Both the position numbers and the translations under genes were made by a program. The notes beneath the pieces are model-generated. The model did not search any database, had not been told where the DNA came from, and was given only the letters and a program-made list of their open reading frames with translations. From Actinomycetota bacterium (GTDB lineage Bacteria; Actinomycetota; Actinomycetes; Actinomycetales; Dermatophilaceae), in NCBI GenBank assembly GCA_020160805.1, contig JAIUPO010000004.1, positions 62,001-126,000 of the forward strand: a stretch of 64,000 nt of DNA, given 5' to 3'. Of this stretch, positions 52,115 to 62,109 are shown one piece after another; positions within the stretch are counted from its first letter, which is position 1; each line of letters begins with the position of its first letter.

Positions 52115-53521
52115 TCATTCCCCTGCGCCAGGCGCATTTGACCCCGCCGCCTCCCACTCCTGCATCGAATCGAGGATGGCGCGGATGTCGCCCTCCGAGG
52201 TCTCCGGATTGACGATCGCGAAGCGCGCCAGCGTCTCCCCCGCGTGCGTCGTCGGCACGACGAAGGCGAACTCGTCGGCGAGCATCGCATCGCTCCACCG
52301 GTGATAGTCCGCGGCCTCCCAGCCGAGCCGGCGAAAGACGATGACCGTCAGTTCCCGCGCCCGCACCAACTCGAAGTCCGGCCGCCGGGCGACCTCCTCC
52401 TCCGCATACCGGGCGATATTCAGCGTGTGCTCGATCGCGGCGGCATAGGCGTCGGTGCCATTGACGGTCAGGGAGAACCAGAAGGGCAGGCCTCGCGCGC
52501 GGCGGGTCAGGCCGACGGAGTAGTCCGTCGGGTTCCACTCCGGCGCCTCGGTCAGGACATCGAGATAGCCCGCCTTCTGCGTGTGTGCCGCCCGCGCGAG
52601 GGCCGGTTCGCGATACAGCAAGGCACAACAGTCATAGGGCGCGAAGAGCCACTTGTGCGGGTCGACGATGAAGGAGTCACAGTGCTCGATCCCGGAATAG
52701 CGCTCCCGGATCGAGGGGGCGGCGAGGCCCGCGCCGCCATAGGCGCCGTCGACATGGAACCAGATGCCGAACTCGCGGCATACCTCGGCGACCGAGGCGA
52801 GATCGTCGATGATGCCGAAGTTCGTCGTGCCGGCCGTCGCGACGACGGCGAAGACCTGCTCGGGTCCCCGCTCCAGGATCACCTCGCGCAGGGCTGGTCC
52901 CCGCAGGCGTCCGCCCGCGTCCACCGGTACCCCGGCGAACTCCGCGTCCATGATCTCGGCCGCGGACTTGATCGAGCTGTGCGCGCCCTCGGTCGCCACG
53001 AGGATGTTGGGGCGCACGCCCGCGGCTGCCCGAGCCCGGGCCGTATGCCGGGCGGCCACCAGCGCGGACAGGTTCCCGATCGTGCCCCCCGGGGTGAAGA
53101 CTCCGCCGGCACCGGACGGCATACCCACCAGGTCGGCGATCCAGCGCAGGGCGAGATTCTCGGCATACACGGCGCCGGAACCCTCCAGCCACGAGCCGCC
53201 ATAGATCGAGGAGGCGCCGACGACGAGGTCGAACATCGCGGCAGCATCGCTTGGGGCGCACGGGATGAAGGAGAGGTAGCGCGGGTGGTCGGTCGAGAGG
53301 CAGCTGGGGGCGAGATCTTCGGCGAAGAGGCGCATCGACTCCAGACCGCCGAGGCCTTTGGTCGTGATCGTCTGGCCGACCCGCTCGCGCAATTGCGTCT
53401 CGGTGAGCGGTTTGTCCAGCGGCGGCGCGAGCCGGATGCGCTCCTCGGCGTAGGCAACGACCTGGGCGGCGAGCGCCTGCAGGTCAGCGTGTTTGTTGGC
53501 GTGGTACGACTGGCCGATCAC
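52115..53521 (-). CDS. PLP-dependent group II amino acid decarboxylase
   Basis: A 468-residue decarboxylase of the aromatic-L-amino-acid/glutamate type. PLP-contacting residues are H181 (EGAHSSIKSAAEI), D258 (WFHVDGAYGG) and the Schiff-base lysine K290 (VDPHKWLFAPYDC). GTG start with TAGGCT six bases upstream. The substrate is not determined by the visible motifs; aromatic amino acids, glutamate or 2,4-diaminobutyrate are all possible. It is divergent from the amidohydrolase. Confidence 0.92.
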   Translation of the reverse strand: MIGQSYHANKHADLQALAAQVVAYAEERIRLAPPLDKPLTETQLRERVGQTITTKGLGGLESMRLFAEDLAPSCLSTDHPRYLSFIPCAPSDAAAMFDLVVGASSIYGGSWLEGSGAVYAENLALRWIADLVGMPSGAGGVFTPGGTIGNLSALVAARHTARARAAAGVRPNILVATEGAHSSIKSAAEIMDAEFAGVPVDAGGRLRGPALREVILERGPEQVFAVVATAGTTNFGIIDDLASVAEVCREFGIWFHVDGAYGGAGLAAPSIRERYSGIEHCDSFIVDPHKWLFAPYDCCALLYREPALARAAHTQKAGYLDVLTEAPEWNPTDYSVGLTRRARGLPFWFSLTVNGTDAYAAAIEHTLNIARYAEEEVARRPDFELVRARELTVIVFRRLGWEAADYHRWSDAMLADEFAFVVPTTHAGETLARFAIVNPETSEGDIRAILDSMQEWEAAGSNAPGAGE

Positions 53522-53566
53522 ACGCGGAGCCTAGGGCACTGCCGACCGGTGTGATTGCATCGCGGT

Positions 53567-55066
53567 ATGCCGCAGCCCCCCGCCCTCCTGCTGCGCGGCG
53601 CCCGAATCGTCGCGCTCGACACGCTGGCGCCAACAGAGCCGGTCGACGTGCGGATCGAGGCGGCTCGGGTGGCGGAAATCGGGCCGCAGCTCGCTGCCTC
53701 TGGCGAGCGGGTGATCGAGGCCGACGGCGCCTGGCTGATCCCCGGGCTCTGGGACCACCACGTGCATATGGCGCAGTGGGCGGAAACCCGAGCGCGCCTC
53801 GACCTTGCGGCGACGGCCAGCGCGCAGGAGGTATGCCGCCGGGTCGCCGCCGCCTTGCGCGCCACCGACGCGCCGGCGCTCGTCGGCTTCGGCTATCGGC
53901 CGGCCACGTGGCCGCAGCCGCCCCGGGTTGCTGAACTCGATGCGGCGGGCGACGGGCGGCCGGTGGTGTTGATCAGCGGCGACGCGCACGCCGGCTGGCT
54001 GAACTCAGCGGCCCAGCGGTTCTTTGGTGTGCCGCCGCGCGAGGAACCGTTGGATGAGGCGGCCTGGTTCGCGATCTGGTCCCGGCTCGGGGAATTGCCG
54101 CGCGATCTGGGGGGCGAGGCGGCGGCATACGGCGAGGCGGTGCGCGCGGCGGCGGCCCTCGGGGTCGTCGGGATCACCGACCTCGAGATGGCGCGGGGGT
54201 GGGCGGACTGGCCGGAGCGGTTCGCGGCGGGCATCGATCAGCTGCGCGTGCGGGCGGCGACCTATCCCGACACGCTCGAGGAGGTGATCACGGCTGGTTT
54301 GCGCACCGGCGATGTCCTGGGCGGCACCGGGGGTCAGGCGGCGATGGGCCCGCTGAAGGTCATCACCGACGGCTCGCTCAACACCCGGACGGCCTTCTGC
54401 CACACGGCATATGCCGACTCGCGGGCGCATTACGGCACGTTGAATATCGCCGGCGCCGCCCTGACGGAGCTGATGGCCAGGGCGCGTGCTAACGGGCTGA
54501 AGGTCACGGCGCACGCGATCGGCGATGCGGCCCTGACCTCGGCGCTGGACGCCTTCACCGCCAGCGGCGCGACGGGCAGCATCGAGCACGCGCAATTGGT
54601 CGCCTTCGAGGATCTGCCGCGGATGGCGGCGCTGGGCTTGGCGGCTTGCGTGCAGCCGGCCCATGCGTGGGACGACCGGGATGTCACGCAGCTGGTCTGG
54701 CCGGATCGAGCCGATCGGTGCTTCGCCTTCCGGACGATGGCTGACCTCGGCATTCGCTTGCGCCTGAGTTCCGATGCCCCCGTCTCGCCCCTCGATCCGT
54801 GGCTCGCCATGGCCGCGGCCGTGCATCGCAGCGGTGATGAGCGGGAGCCATGGAATCCGGCCGAGTCGTTGACCGCGCGCGAAGCCCTGGCGGCAAGCAC
54901 GGATGGCGTGGGGACCGTGGACGTCGGCGCGGTCGCCGATCTGGTTCTCTTGGACACCAATCCCCTTGCGCCGCAATCGGACTCGCGGGCCACGTCGAAG
55001 CACCTGCGCGACATACACCCGCTCCTGACGATGCTGGGCGGGCGAATCACCCACGAGAACCTCTAA
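53567..55066 (+). CDS. amidohydrolase family 3 (YtcJ-like)
   Basis: A 499-residue metal hydrolase. The first metal motif is GLWDHHVHMAQW (H65, H67); further ligands come from KVTAHAIGD, SIEHAQLV and SSDAPVSPLDP. The beta-sandwich ends frame the barrel (LLLRGARIVALD at the start, GAVADLVLLDTNPL at the end). Substrates of this subgroup are mostly unknown amides or cyclic ureas. The ATG lies inside a GGTATGCC motif. It is divergent from the decarboxylase. Confidence 0.9.
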   Translation: MPQPPALLLRGARIVALDTLAPTEPVDVRIEAARVAEIGPQLAASGERVIEADGAWLIPGLWDHHVHMAQWAETRARLDLAATASAQEVCRRVAAALRATDAPALVGFGYRPATWPQPPRVAELDAAGDGRPVVLISGDAHAGWLNSAAQRFFGVPPREEPLDEAAWFAIWSRLGELPRDLGGEAAAYGEAVRAAAALGVVGITDLEMARGWADWPERFAAGIDQLRVRAATYPDTLEEVITAGLRTGDVLGGTGGQAAMGPLKVITDGSLNTRTAFCHTAYADSRAHYGTLNIAGAALTELMARARANGLKVTAHAIGDAALTSALDAFTASGATGSIEHAQLVAFEDLPRMAALGLAACVQPAHAWDDRDVTQLVWPDRADRCFAFRTMADLGIRLRLSSDAPVSPLDPWLAMAAAVHRSGDEREPWNPAESLTAREALAASTDGVGTVDVGAVADLVLLDTNPLAPQSDSRATSKHLRDIHPLLTMLGGRITHENL

Positions 55067-55157
55067 GCAGCGGGGCCGCTGGTCGTGCTCGCCCGGCGTG
55101 TGGGAGGTTTGGTGTAGGCGCCGTGACGGGCGCAGATGGCGTGGAAGGAGAGCGACG

Positions 55158-56858
55158 ATGTCCGGAACCGAGGCCCTGCGCGCGGCGCGCGACCACCTGC
55201 TGGAGTTGCGAGAGGACTATGCCGGCGCGCTGGCCACTTTCGCCTTCCCGGATGTCGGGTCGAACTTCAACTTCGCCCACGACTGGTTCGATGACATCGC
55301 CGCGCGGGTCGACGGCCCGGCACTGGTGATCGTCGAGGAGGACGGACGCCGCGGATCCTTCACCTTCACAGAGTTGGCGGCGCGCTCCGATCAGGTCGCG
55401 GCGCTGCTTCGTGACCAGGGCATCGGTCGCGGGGACAGCGTCGTCGTCATGCTCGGAAACCAGGTCGAGCTGTGGGAAACCATGCTCGCCGTGATGAAGC
55501 TGGGTGCCGTCATCATGCCGACGACCGCGGCGGCCGGCCCGGCGGAGTTGATCGATCGCCTCGACCGGGGCAACGCCAAGGCGGTCGTCTGCAATACGGC
55601 CGATGCACCGAAATTCGCTGCGGTGCCAGGCGATTACGTCCGCATCGTCGTCGACGAGGTGGAGGGATGGGTGCGCTTCGCGACGGCATACGACATCCAC
55701 GACGCGGTCATCGAGCATCCCGGCAATGCGAGCACCGACCGGCTCCTGCTCTATTTCACCTCCGGGACGACGAGCCGGCCCAAGTTGGTCGAGCACACCC
55801 ATATCTCCTATCCGGTGGGGCACCTGAGCACGATGTACTGGCTCGGCCTGCTGCCGGGCGATGTGCACCTGAACGTCTCCAGCCCCGGCTGGGCCAAGCA
55901 CGCCTGGTCGAACTTCTTTGCGCCCTGGCTGGCCGAGGCGACGATCTTCGTCTACAACTATGCGCGCTTCGATGCGTCGGCTCTGCTGGATCAGATCCGC
56001 AGCGAGGGCGTCACGAGTTTCTGTGCGCCGCCGACCGTTTGGCGGATGCTCATCAATGCCGATCTGTCCGGGGGTGCGGGCGTGCTGCGCGAGGCAATCG
56101 GCGCCGGTGAACCCCTCAACCCCGAGGTCATCGCACAGGTGCAGAAGCACTGGGGATTGACGATCCGCGATGGCTTCGGCCAGACCGAGACCACCGCGAG
56201 CGTCGCGAACAGCCCCGGTCAGCCGGTCAAGTCCGGGTCGATGGGCCGGCCACTGCCCGGCGTGCCCGTGGTGCTCGTCGACCCGCTCGAGGGCACCCTG
56301 GTCGAGGGCCCCGGCGAGGGTGAGTTGTGCATCGACCTGTCCGCCCGTCCGCTCTCGCTGATGACCGGATATCAGGGCGACCCGCAGCGCAATGCCGAGG
56401 CCATGGCTGGCGGTTTCTATCACACCGGCGATGTGGCAGAACGGGATTCGGATGGCTACATCACCTATGTCGGGCGCACCGACGATGTCTTCAAGGCCTC
56501 GGACTACAAGATCAGTCCCTTTGAGTTGGAGTCGGTTCTCATTGAGCACCCGGCCGTCGCGGAGGCAGCGGTCGTGCCCGCGCCCGATCCCGTGCGCCTC
56601 GCCGTGCCCAAGGCCTATGTCGCGCTGGTCGACGGATATGAGCCGACCGCCGAGACTGCTCGCTCGATCTTCGCGTATGCCCGCGAACACCTCGCGCCCT
56701 ACCTGCGCGTGCGCCGTCTGGAGTTCGCGGAACTACCGAAGACGATGTCCGGGAAGATCCGCCGGGTCGAGTTGCGCACCCGGGAGGCCGAGGAGTCGGC
56801 CGAACGGGCCCCCGGCGAGTTCCGCGATGACGACTTCCCCGAGTTTAAGGCCCGCTGA
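55158..56858 (+). CDS. AMP-dependent acyl-CoA synthetase (acetyl-CoA synthetase-like)
   Basis: A 566-residue adenylating ligase; GAAGGAG at 55144-55150 fixes the start. The P-loop LLYFTSGTTSRPK (about 197-208), A5 motif DGFGQTETT, A7 YHTGDVAERDSDGYITYVGR and the C-terminal lysine region LPKTMSGKIRR are complete. The overall form resembles medium-chain acyl-CoA or acetoacetyl-type synthetases of the MACS group. Substrate unknown. An LLM oxidoreductase gene follows after only four bases. Confidence 0.93.
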   Translation: MSGTEALRAARDHLLELREDYAGALATFAFPDVGSNFNFAHDWFDDIAARVDGPALVIVEEDGRRGSFTFTELAARSDQVAALLRDQGIGRGDSVVVMLGNQVELWETMLAVMKLGAVIMPTTAAAGPAELIDRLDRGNAKAVVCNTADAPKFAAVPGDYVRIVVDEVEGWVRFATAYDIHDAVIEHPGNASTDRLLLYFTSGTTSRPKLVEHTHISYPVGHLSTMYWLGLLPGDVHLNVSSPGWAKHAWSNFFAPWLAEATIFVYNYARFDASALLDQIRSEGVTSFCAPPTVWRMLINADLSGGAGVLREAIGAGEPLNPEVIAQVQKHWGLTIRDGFGQTETTASVANSPGQPVKSGSMGRPLPGVPVVLVDPLEGTLVEGPGEGELCIDLSARPLSLMTGYQGDPQRNAEAMAGGFYHTGDVAERDSDGYITYVGRTDDVFKASDYKISPFELESVLIEHPAVAEAAVVPAPDPVRLAVPKAYVALVDGYEPTAETARSIFAYAREHLAPYLRVRRLEFAELPKTMSGKIRRVELRTREAEESAERAPGEFRDDDFPEFKAR

Positions 56859-56862
56859 CCTT

Positions 56863-57681
56863 ATGGAGGTCGGCCTGATCTTCCCGCCCGACCAGCCGCC
56901 CGAGGCCTTGCTGGAGGTGGCCCGCGCGGCGGAAGACGCGGGCATACCCGAGCTGTGGCTCTGGGAAGACTGCTTTGCCGAATCCGGAATTGCTTGTGCG
57001 GCAGCCGCACTCGCCGCCACCGACCACCTGCGCGTGGGCATCGGGCTGATGCCCGTGCCGCTGCGCAATGTCGCGTTAACCGCTATGGAAGTGGCAACGC
57101 TCGCGCGGATGTTCCCTGGACGACTGCTCCCCGGGATCGGGCACGGCGTCCTGGAGTGGATGGGCCAGGCGGGCGTGCGCGCCGACTCGCCCCTGACCTT
57201 GCTGCGGGAATATGCCGTCGCGCTGCGCCGCCTTCTCGACGGCGAGCAGGTCACCGCACAGGGCCGGTATGTCCGCCTGGACCGGGTCCAGTTGCGACAT
57301 CCAGTGCCGGACAAGCAGCGGGTGCCGCTGTTCATGGGCGGTGCGCGGCCCAAGACGCTCGCGTTGGCCGGGCAGTTCGGCGATGGACTGGTCTATGACC
57401 AATCTGTCGAACGCCTGCCCGAGTTGCTCGGCATAGCCCTGGACGCCCGGGCCGATGCCGGCCGGCCGGACCCTTTCGATGTCGTTGCCTTTTGTTCGGT
57501 GCCGATCGATTCCAGCGCCGCGCTGATTGCGGAGCGGCTGGCGGCGCTTGCCGCGGCGGGCGCGACCCGCATACCCGTATGTGCCGTGTCGGCTGCCGGT
57601 CCGCCGGAAAGCGGACCGGCCCTGATGGACTTCGCCGCCACGGTCGCCGCGGCCATCGACGACTGCGCGCCGCAACCGTGA
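56863..57681 (+). CDS. LLM-class flavin-dependent oxidoreductase
   Basis: A 272-residue luciferase-like TIM-barrel enzyme, shorter than many relatives. Typical segments are MEVGLIFPPDQPPEALLEVA, ELWLWEDCFAESGI, VGIGLMPVPLRNVALTAMEV and ATLARMFPGRLLPGIGHG. It would use FMNH2 or F420; glycine-rich GIGHG fits F420-type members. It follows the acyl-CoA synthetase by four bases without its own strong ribosome site, so the two are probably coupled. Its TGA stop lies in the loop of a terminator hairpin. Confidence 0.88.
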   Translation: MEVGLIFPPDQPPEALLEVARAAEDAGIPELWLWEDCFAESGIACAAAALAATDHLRVGIGLMPVPLRNVALTAMEVATLARMFPGRLLPGIGHGVLEWMGQAGVRADSPLTLLREYAVALRRLLDGEQVTAQGRYVRLDRVQLRHPVPDKQRVPLFMGGARPKTLALAGQFGDGLVYDQSVERLPELLGIALDARADAGRPDPFDVVAFCSVPIDSSAALIAERLAALAAAGATRIPVCAVSAAGPPESGPALMDFAATVAAAIDDCAPQP

Positions 57682-57695
57682 TGGTTGCGGCGCGC
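57665..57695. terminator. hairpin terminator enclosing the LLM stop codon
   Basis: GCGCGCCGCAACC and GGTTGCGGCGCGC make a perfect 13-bp stem; the five-base loop GTGAT contains the TGA stop (57679-57681) of the oxidoreductase gene. It also serves the convergent cysNC. Confidence 0.7.
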
Positions 57696-57717
57696 GGTCG
57701 TTCGGCGGCGTGGCCGG

Positions 57718-59628
57718 TCAGGGGATGAGCAGCGAAATAATCTGCGCCGCAGCATCCTTCGGCGTGGTGGTCAGCGCATCGATGCGGACCTCGGGGGCCG
57801 TCGGCGCTTCATACGGGCTGTTCACCCCGGTGAAGTGCGCGAGCTCCCCGGCGCGGGCCTTGGCGTAGAGGCCCTTGGCGTCACGCTTCTCGGCTTCCGC
57901 AAGCGGCATGTCAACGAAGACCTCGACGAACTCGCCGTCCGCGATCAGCTCGCGCGCCATCTCGCGTTCGGCGCGGAAGGGCGAGATCGAGGAGACGATC
58001 GTGATCAGGCCGGCATCCGCCATCAGCTTGGCGACCTCGGCGAGCCGGCGGGCGTTCTCGACCCGGTCGGCGTCATCGAAGCCGAGGTCCTTGGACAGGC
58101 CGTGGCGGATGTTGTCGCCATCGAGCAGGAAGGTATGCCGGTTCATCCGCGCCAGCTGCACCTCCAGCTCATTGGCGACCTCGGACTTGCCGGCGCCGCT
58201 GAGCCCGGTCAGCCAGATGACGGCCGGAGCCTGGTGCTTCATCTTCGCGTGGTGGGCCCGGTCGATCTCCAGCGGCTGCCAGGCGACATTCTTGCCCCGG
58301 CGCAGCGCGAAGTGGATCATGCCCGCCGCAACCGTCGCGTTGGTCATCTTGTCGACGACGATGAAGCCGCCGAGGTCGTGACTGTCGGCATACGGCTCGA
58401 AGACGATCGGCTTGTCGGTCGAGAAGGTCAGGACGCCAATCGCGTTGAGCCCCAAGGTCTTCGCCGCGACGTGTTCCATCGTGTTGACGTTGACGGCATA
58501 CTTCGGGCGCTCGAACTGCGCCGTGACCGTCGTGGTGCCGATCTTGATCCAGTAGGGCCGGCCCGGCAGCATTTCGCTGTCGTCCATCCACACCAGGTGG
58601 CACTCGAAGTGGTCCGCGGCCTCGGCCGGGGCGCTGTCGAGCACCAGCACGTCACCGCGCGAGCAGTCGATCTCGTCCTCGAGCGTCAGCGTGACCGCCT
58701 GCCCAACCACGGCCTGTTCCAGGTCGCCATCGAAGGTGACGATCCGCGCCACGGTCGAGGTGCGGTTCGTCGGCAGCACGCGGACCTTGTCGCCGGGGCG
58801 CACGATGCCATTGGCGATCGTTCCGGAGAACCCGCGGAAGTCGAGGTCGGGGCGCACGACGCGCTGCACCGGCATACGGAAGGGCCGGGCCTGGTCCAGG
58901 GTCTGGTCGAGTTCGACCGTCTCCAGGTGGTTCATCAGCGTGGTGCCGGTGTACCAGGGCGTGTTCTCGGAGTGGTTCGTGATGTTGTCGCCGAGGAAGC
59001 CCGAGATCGGGATCGGCGTGAACGCCGTGATGCCGATCGAGTCGGCGAAGGCGCGATAGTCGGCGACGATCTCGTCGTAGCGCTCCTGGCTGTAGTCGAC
59101 GAGGTCCATCTTGTTGACCGCGAGGACGATATGCCGGATGCCGAGCAGGTGCGCGAGGTAGCTGTGCCGGCGGGTCTGCGTCAGCACCCCCTTGCGCGCG
59201 TCGATCAGAATGACGGCGAGCTCGGCGGTCGAGGCGCCGGTCACCATATTGCGGGTGTACTGCTCGTGGCCCGGGGTGTCGGCAACGATGAATTTGCGCT
59301 TCTCGGTGCCGAAGAAGCGGTAGGCCACGTCGATCGTGATGCCCTGCTCCCGCTCGGCCGCGAGGCCGTCGACGAGGAGCGCGAAGTCGATCTGCTCGCC
59401 CTGGGTGCCGACCTTCTTGGAGTCGGCCTCAAGGGCCTGCAGGTGGTCCTCGAAGATCATGTGGCTGTCATAGAGCATCCGCCCGATCAGGGTGGACTTG
59501 CCGTCGTCGACCGAGCCACAGGTGATGAAGCGCAGCATCGTCTTGTGCTGGTGCTTCTCGAGGTAGGCGTCGATGTCCTCGGCGATCAGGGACTCGACCT
59601 GGTAGATCGGCCCTTCCGTGGTGGTCAT
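57718..59628 (-). CDS. cysNC: bifunctional sulfate adenylyltransferase large subunit / APS kinase
   Basis: A 636-residue fusion. The N-terminal CysN GTPase has G1 GSVDDGKST (38-46), DTPGHEQYTRNM and NKMD, and provides energy for APS formation with CysD. The C-terminal CysC kinase has P-loop GLSGAGKS (475-482) and LDGDNIRHGLSKDLGF, phosphorylating APS to PAPS. Its start overlaps the cysD stop (TGATG). No sulfite reductase or permease genes are in view. Confidence 0.97.
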   Translation of the reverse strand: MTTTEGPIYQVESLIAEDIDAYLEKHQHKTMLRFITCGSVDDGKSTLIGRMLYDSHMIFEDHLQALEADSKKVGTQGEQIDFALLVDGLAAEREQGITIDVAYRFFGTEKRKFIVADTPGHEQYTRNMVTGASTAELAVILIDARKGVLTQTRRHSYLAHLLGIRHIVLAVNKMDLVDYSQERYDEIVADYRAFADSIGITAFTPIPISGFLGDNITNHSENTPWYTGTTLMNHLETVELDQTLDQARPFRMPVQRVVRPDLDFRGFSGTIANGIVRPGDKVRVLPTNRTSTVARIVTFDGDLEQAVVGQAVTLTLEDEIDCSRGDVLVLDSAPAEAADHFECHLVWMDDSEMLPGRPYWIKIGTTTVTAQFERPKYAVNVNTMEHVAAKTLGLNAIGVLTFSTDKPIVFEPYADSHDLGGFIVVDKMTNATVAAGMIHFALRRGKNVAWQPLEIDRAHHAKMKHQAPAVIWLTGLSGAGKSEVANELEVQLARMNRHTFLLDGDNIRHGLSKDLGFDDADRVENARRLAEVAKLMADAGLITIVSSISPFRAEREMARELIADGEFVEVFVDMPLAEAEKRDAKGLYAKARAGELAHFTGVNSPYEAPTAPEVRIDALTTTPKDAAAQIISLLIP

Positions 59629-60539
59629 CAGAAGTAGCCCTCCTGCTTCTTCTTCTCCATCGAGCCAGCGCTGTCGTGGTCGATCGCGCGGCCCTGGCGC
59701 TCGGACGTGGTGGTCAGCAGGATCTCCTGAATGACCTCGGGCAGCGTGGTGGCGGTGGACTCGACGGCACCGGTCAGCGGGTAGCAGCCGAGGGTGCGGA
59801 AGCGCACGCTCTTCATCTCCGGAACGCGCCCATTGAGCGGGAAGCGGTCGTCATCGACCATGATCGTCAGACCGTCATGCTCGACGACCGGGCGCTCGGC
59901 CGCGAAGTAGAGCGGCACGATCTCGATGCCCTCGAGGTGGATGTACTGCCAGATGTCGAGCTCGGTCCAGTTGGACAGCGGGAAGACTCGCATCGACTCG
60001 CCCTTGTGCTTGCGGGCGTTATAGAGCTTCCACAGCTCCGGGCGCTGGTTCTTGGGGTCCCACTGGTGGCGGGCGTTGCGGAAGGAGAAGACGCGCTCCT
60101 TGGCGCGGGACTTCTCCTCATCGCGGCGGCCACCGCCGAAGGCGGCGTCGAAGCCGTACTTGTCGAGCGCCTGCTTCAGGCCCTCGGTCTTCCACATGTC
60201 CGTATGCAGGGGACCGTGGTCGAAGGGATTGATCCCCTTCTCCTTGGCCTCGGGGTTCTGGTAGACGAGCAGCTCCATGCCCGCCTCGCGTGCCGCCTTG
60301 TCCCGCAGTTCATACATCGCCTGGAACTTCCAGGTGGTGTCGACGTGCAGCAGCGGGAAGGGGGGCGGCGCCGGGTAGAACGCCTTGCGGGCCAAGTGCA
60401 GCATCGTGGCGGAGTCCTTGCCGATGCTGTAGAGCATCACCGGGTTCTCGGCCTCGGCCGCGACCTCCCGCATGATGTGGATGCTCTCGGCCTCCAGACG
60501 CTGCAGATGCGTCAGCGTCTCGGGGCTGGGTTGCGCCAT
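59628..60539 (-). CDS. cysD: sulfate adenylyltransferase small subunit
   Basis: A 303-residue ATP pyrophosphatase-type enzyme forming APS from sulfate and ATP. PP-loop [13 protein letters not shown] (38-50), then [20 protein letters not shown] and the C-terminal GYF are all typical of CysD. AAAGGAAGG precedes the ATG at 60539; the longer frame upstream is not coding-like. It forms an operon with cysNC. The 150-base gap to the HAD gene should hold its promoter; no riboswitch was recognised there. Confidence 0.96.
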   Translation of the reverse strand: MAQPSPETLTHLQRLEAESIHIMREVAAEAENPVMLYSIGKDSATMLHLARKAFYPAPPPFPLLHVDTTWKFQAMYELRDKAAREAGMELLVYQNPEAKEKGINPFDHGPLHTDMWKTEGLKQALDKYGFDAAFGGGRRDEEKSRAKERVFSFRNARHQWDPKNQRPELWKLYNARKHKGESMRVFPLSNWTELDIWQYIHLEGIEIVPLYFAAERPVVEHDGLTIMVDDDRFPLNGRVPEMKSVRFRTLGCYPLTGAVESTATTLPEVIQEILLTTTSERQGRAIDHDSAGSMEKKKQEGYF

Positions 60540-60688
60540 GAAAGAGCCTTCCTTTGAAGACAAGTAGGAGAGTGTGCGGGCCCGTCCCCGACGACCACCG
60601 GTGGCAGCGCGAGGAGAAGCGCCGACGCCACATACGCCCCAAGAGGTTATCACGCAGGCCACCGGCGACCGACTGGCGCTCGGGCCGG

Positions 60689-61339
60689 CTAGGCGCCGAG
60701 GAGCAGGTGCTGCAGTTGCTCTGCGGTGTCGGCGAGATGGTCGGGAGCGGCCGCGATCAGCGCGTCGCGATCCCCGGCCCCCCAGGTCACGGCGATGCTC
60801 GCCATGCCGGCCGCCTGGGCAGCCTGGATGTCGACCACGGCATCCCCGACATACACACACTGCTGCACCGGCACCGAGAGCCGGGCCGCGCCGTGCAGCA
60901 GGGGGGCGGGGTTGGGTTTGTGATCGGTGGTGTCCTCGCTGGCGGCGAGGATCGGGACCAGGCCGGCCAGGCCGGTCAACTCCAGGGCTTCGTCCGCCGT
61001 TTCACGGCGCTTGGAGGTCACGATGCCGAGGCGCAGCTGCACGTCGACCAGCGCGCGCACGAGGTCCTCGATGCCGTCATAGCGACCGATGAGAGTCGGA
61101 GCATTGCGCCGGTTCCACGCGATATAGGTCTCCTCAAGGTCGGCCGCCCGCTCGGGATACTCCGCCTCGAAGACCTCCCCGAGCCGCCGCCCGATCCACG
61201 CCCGGACTTCCGCCTCGGGGCGGGGCGCGCCGACGACCGTCGTCAGGGCATGGTCGAAGGAGGCGAGGATGAGCGGGATGGTGTCGACGAGCGTGCCGTC
61301 GAGATCGAAGAGCGCACCCTGCCACGGAGGAGTTGTCAC
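60689..61339 (-). CDS. HAD-superfamily phosphatase, Gph/PpaX type
   Basis: A 216-residue hydrolase with a GTG start. HAD motifs: [10 protein letters not shown] (D12 nucleophile, D14), II IVTSKR, III KPNPAPL and [12 protein letters not shown]; a helical cap lies between 15 and 90. Members hydrolyse phosphoglycolate, pyrophosphate or sugar phosphates. It lies upstream of cysD in the same direction, where pyrophosphate from sulfate activation could be a substrate, but this is speculation. Confidence 0.9.
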   Translation of the reverse strand: MTTPPWQGALFDLDGTLVDTIPLILASFDHALTTVVGAPRPEAEVRAWIGRRLGEVFEAEYPERAADLEETYIAWNRRNAPTLIGRYDGIEDLVRALVDVQLRLGIVTSKRRETADEALELTGLAGLVPILAASEDTTDHKPNPAPLLHGAARLSVPVQQCVYVGDAVVDIQAAQAAGMASIAVTWGAGDRDALIAAAPDHLADTAEQLQHLLLGA

Positions 61340-61400
61340 CCCGATAGCCTGCCAGCGGACGGCCGCTGCGGCCGAATCGTCTCGATTGGGCAGGAGAGGT

Positions 61401-62075
61401 ATGGCGCGCCCGCTGGCTGACCTGGTTCACCCGTCGTGGGCGAGCGCGCTGGCCCCCGTGGAGCCGCGGATTGCCGAGCTCGGCGACTTCCTGCGCGGCG
61501 AACTCGCGGCCGGGCACGGATACCTGCCCGCCGGCTCGCATGTCCTGCGCGTCTTCGAGCAACCGCTCGATCAGGTGCGTGTCTTGATCGTGGGCCAGGA
61601 TCCGTATCCGACGCCGGGCCATCCCATCGGCCTGTCCTTTTCTGTCGCCGCCGAGGTGCGCCCAATCCCCCGCAGTTTGGAGAACATCTATACGGAACTG
61701 CAGAGCGACCTGGGGTTGCCCCGACCCAGCACGGGCGACTTGACGCCCTGGGCGGAGGCTGGGGTGTTCCTGCTCAACCGGGTACTCACGGTGCGTCCTG
61801 GCGCGTCGGCCTCGCATCGCGGCAAGGGCTGGGAGGAGGTCACCGCGTGCGCCATCGACGCCCTGGTCTCGCGCGGTGGGCCGCTGGTCGCCATTTTGTG
61901 GGGCCGGGACGCCCGCAACCTCAAGCCGGCCCTCGGCGCTACTCCGGTCATCGAAAGCGCCCACCCTTCGCCGCTCTCCGCCCACTCCGGCTTCTTCGGC
62001 TCCCGCCCGTTCAGCCGCGCCAATGCCGCCCTGGTCGCCCTAGGCGCCGACCCCATCGACTGGCGCCTCCCGTAA
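61401..62075 (+). CDS. ung: uracil-DNA glycosylase
   Basis: A 224-residue family 1 UDG removing uracil from DNA. The catalytic water-activating motif is [11 protein letters not shown] (GQDPYP 65-70, D67), the uracil pocket has GLSFS, and the leucine-loop motif is [13 protein letters not shown] near the C-terminus. GGAGAGG upstream fixes the ATG at 61401. Divergent from the HAD gene. Confidence 0.96.
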   Translation: MARPLADLVHPSWASALAPVEPRIAELGDFLRGELAAGHGYLPAGSHVLRVFEQPLDQVRVLIVGQDPYPTPGHPIGLSFSVAAEVRPIPRSLENIYTELQSDLGLPRPSTGDLTPWAEAGVFLLNRVLTVRPGASASHRGKGWEEVTACAIDALVSRGGPLVAILWGRDARNLKPALGATPVIESAHPSPLSAHSGFFGSRPFSRANAALVALGADPIDWRLP

Positions 62076-62085
62076 CCGGACGCCA

Positions 62086-62101
62086 TGTAGGTTTCCCTAC
62101 A
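62086..62101. terminator. small hairpin between ung and the LitR-like gene
   Basis: TGTAGG-TTTC-CCTACA, a six-bp stem in the 34-base gap between convergent genes. Short, without a clear U-tract; a weak terminator at best. Confidence 0.35.
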
Positions 62102-62109
62102 CACAGCGG

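Noticed and set aside
60540-60688. Riboswitch (SAM or similar) upstream of cysD
   Set aside because: No conserved riboswitch blocks could be recognised; only a ribosome site and GC-rich sequence.
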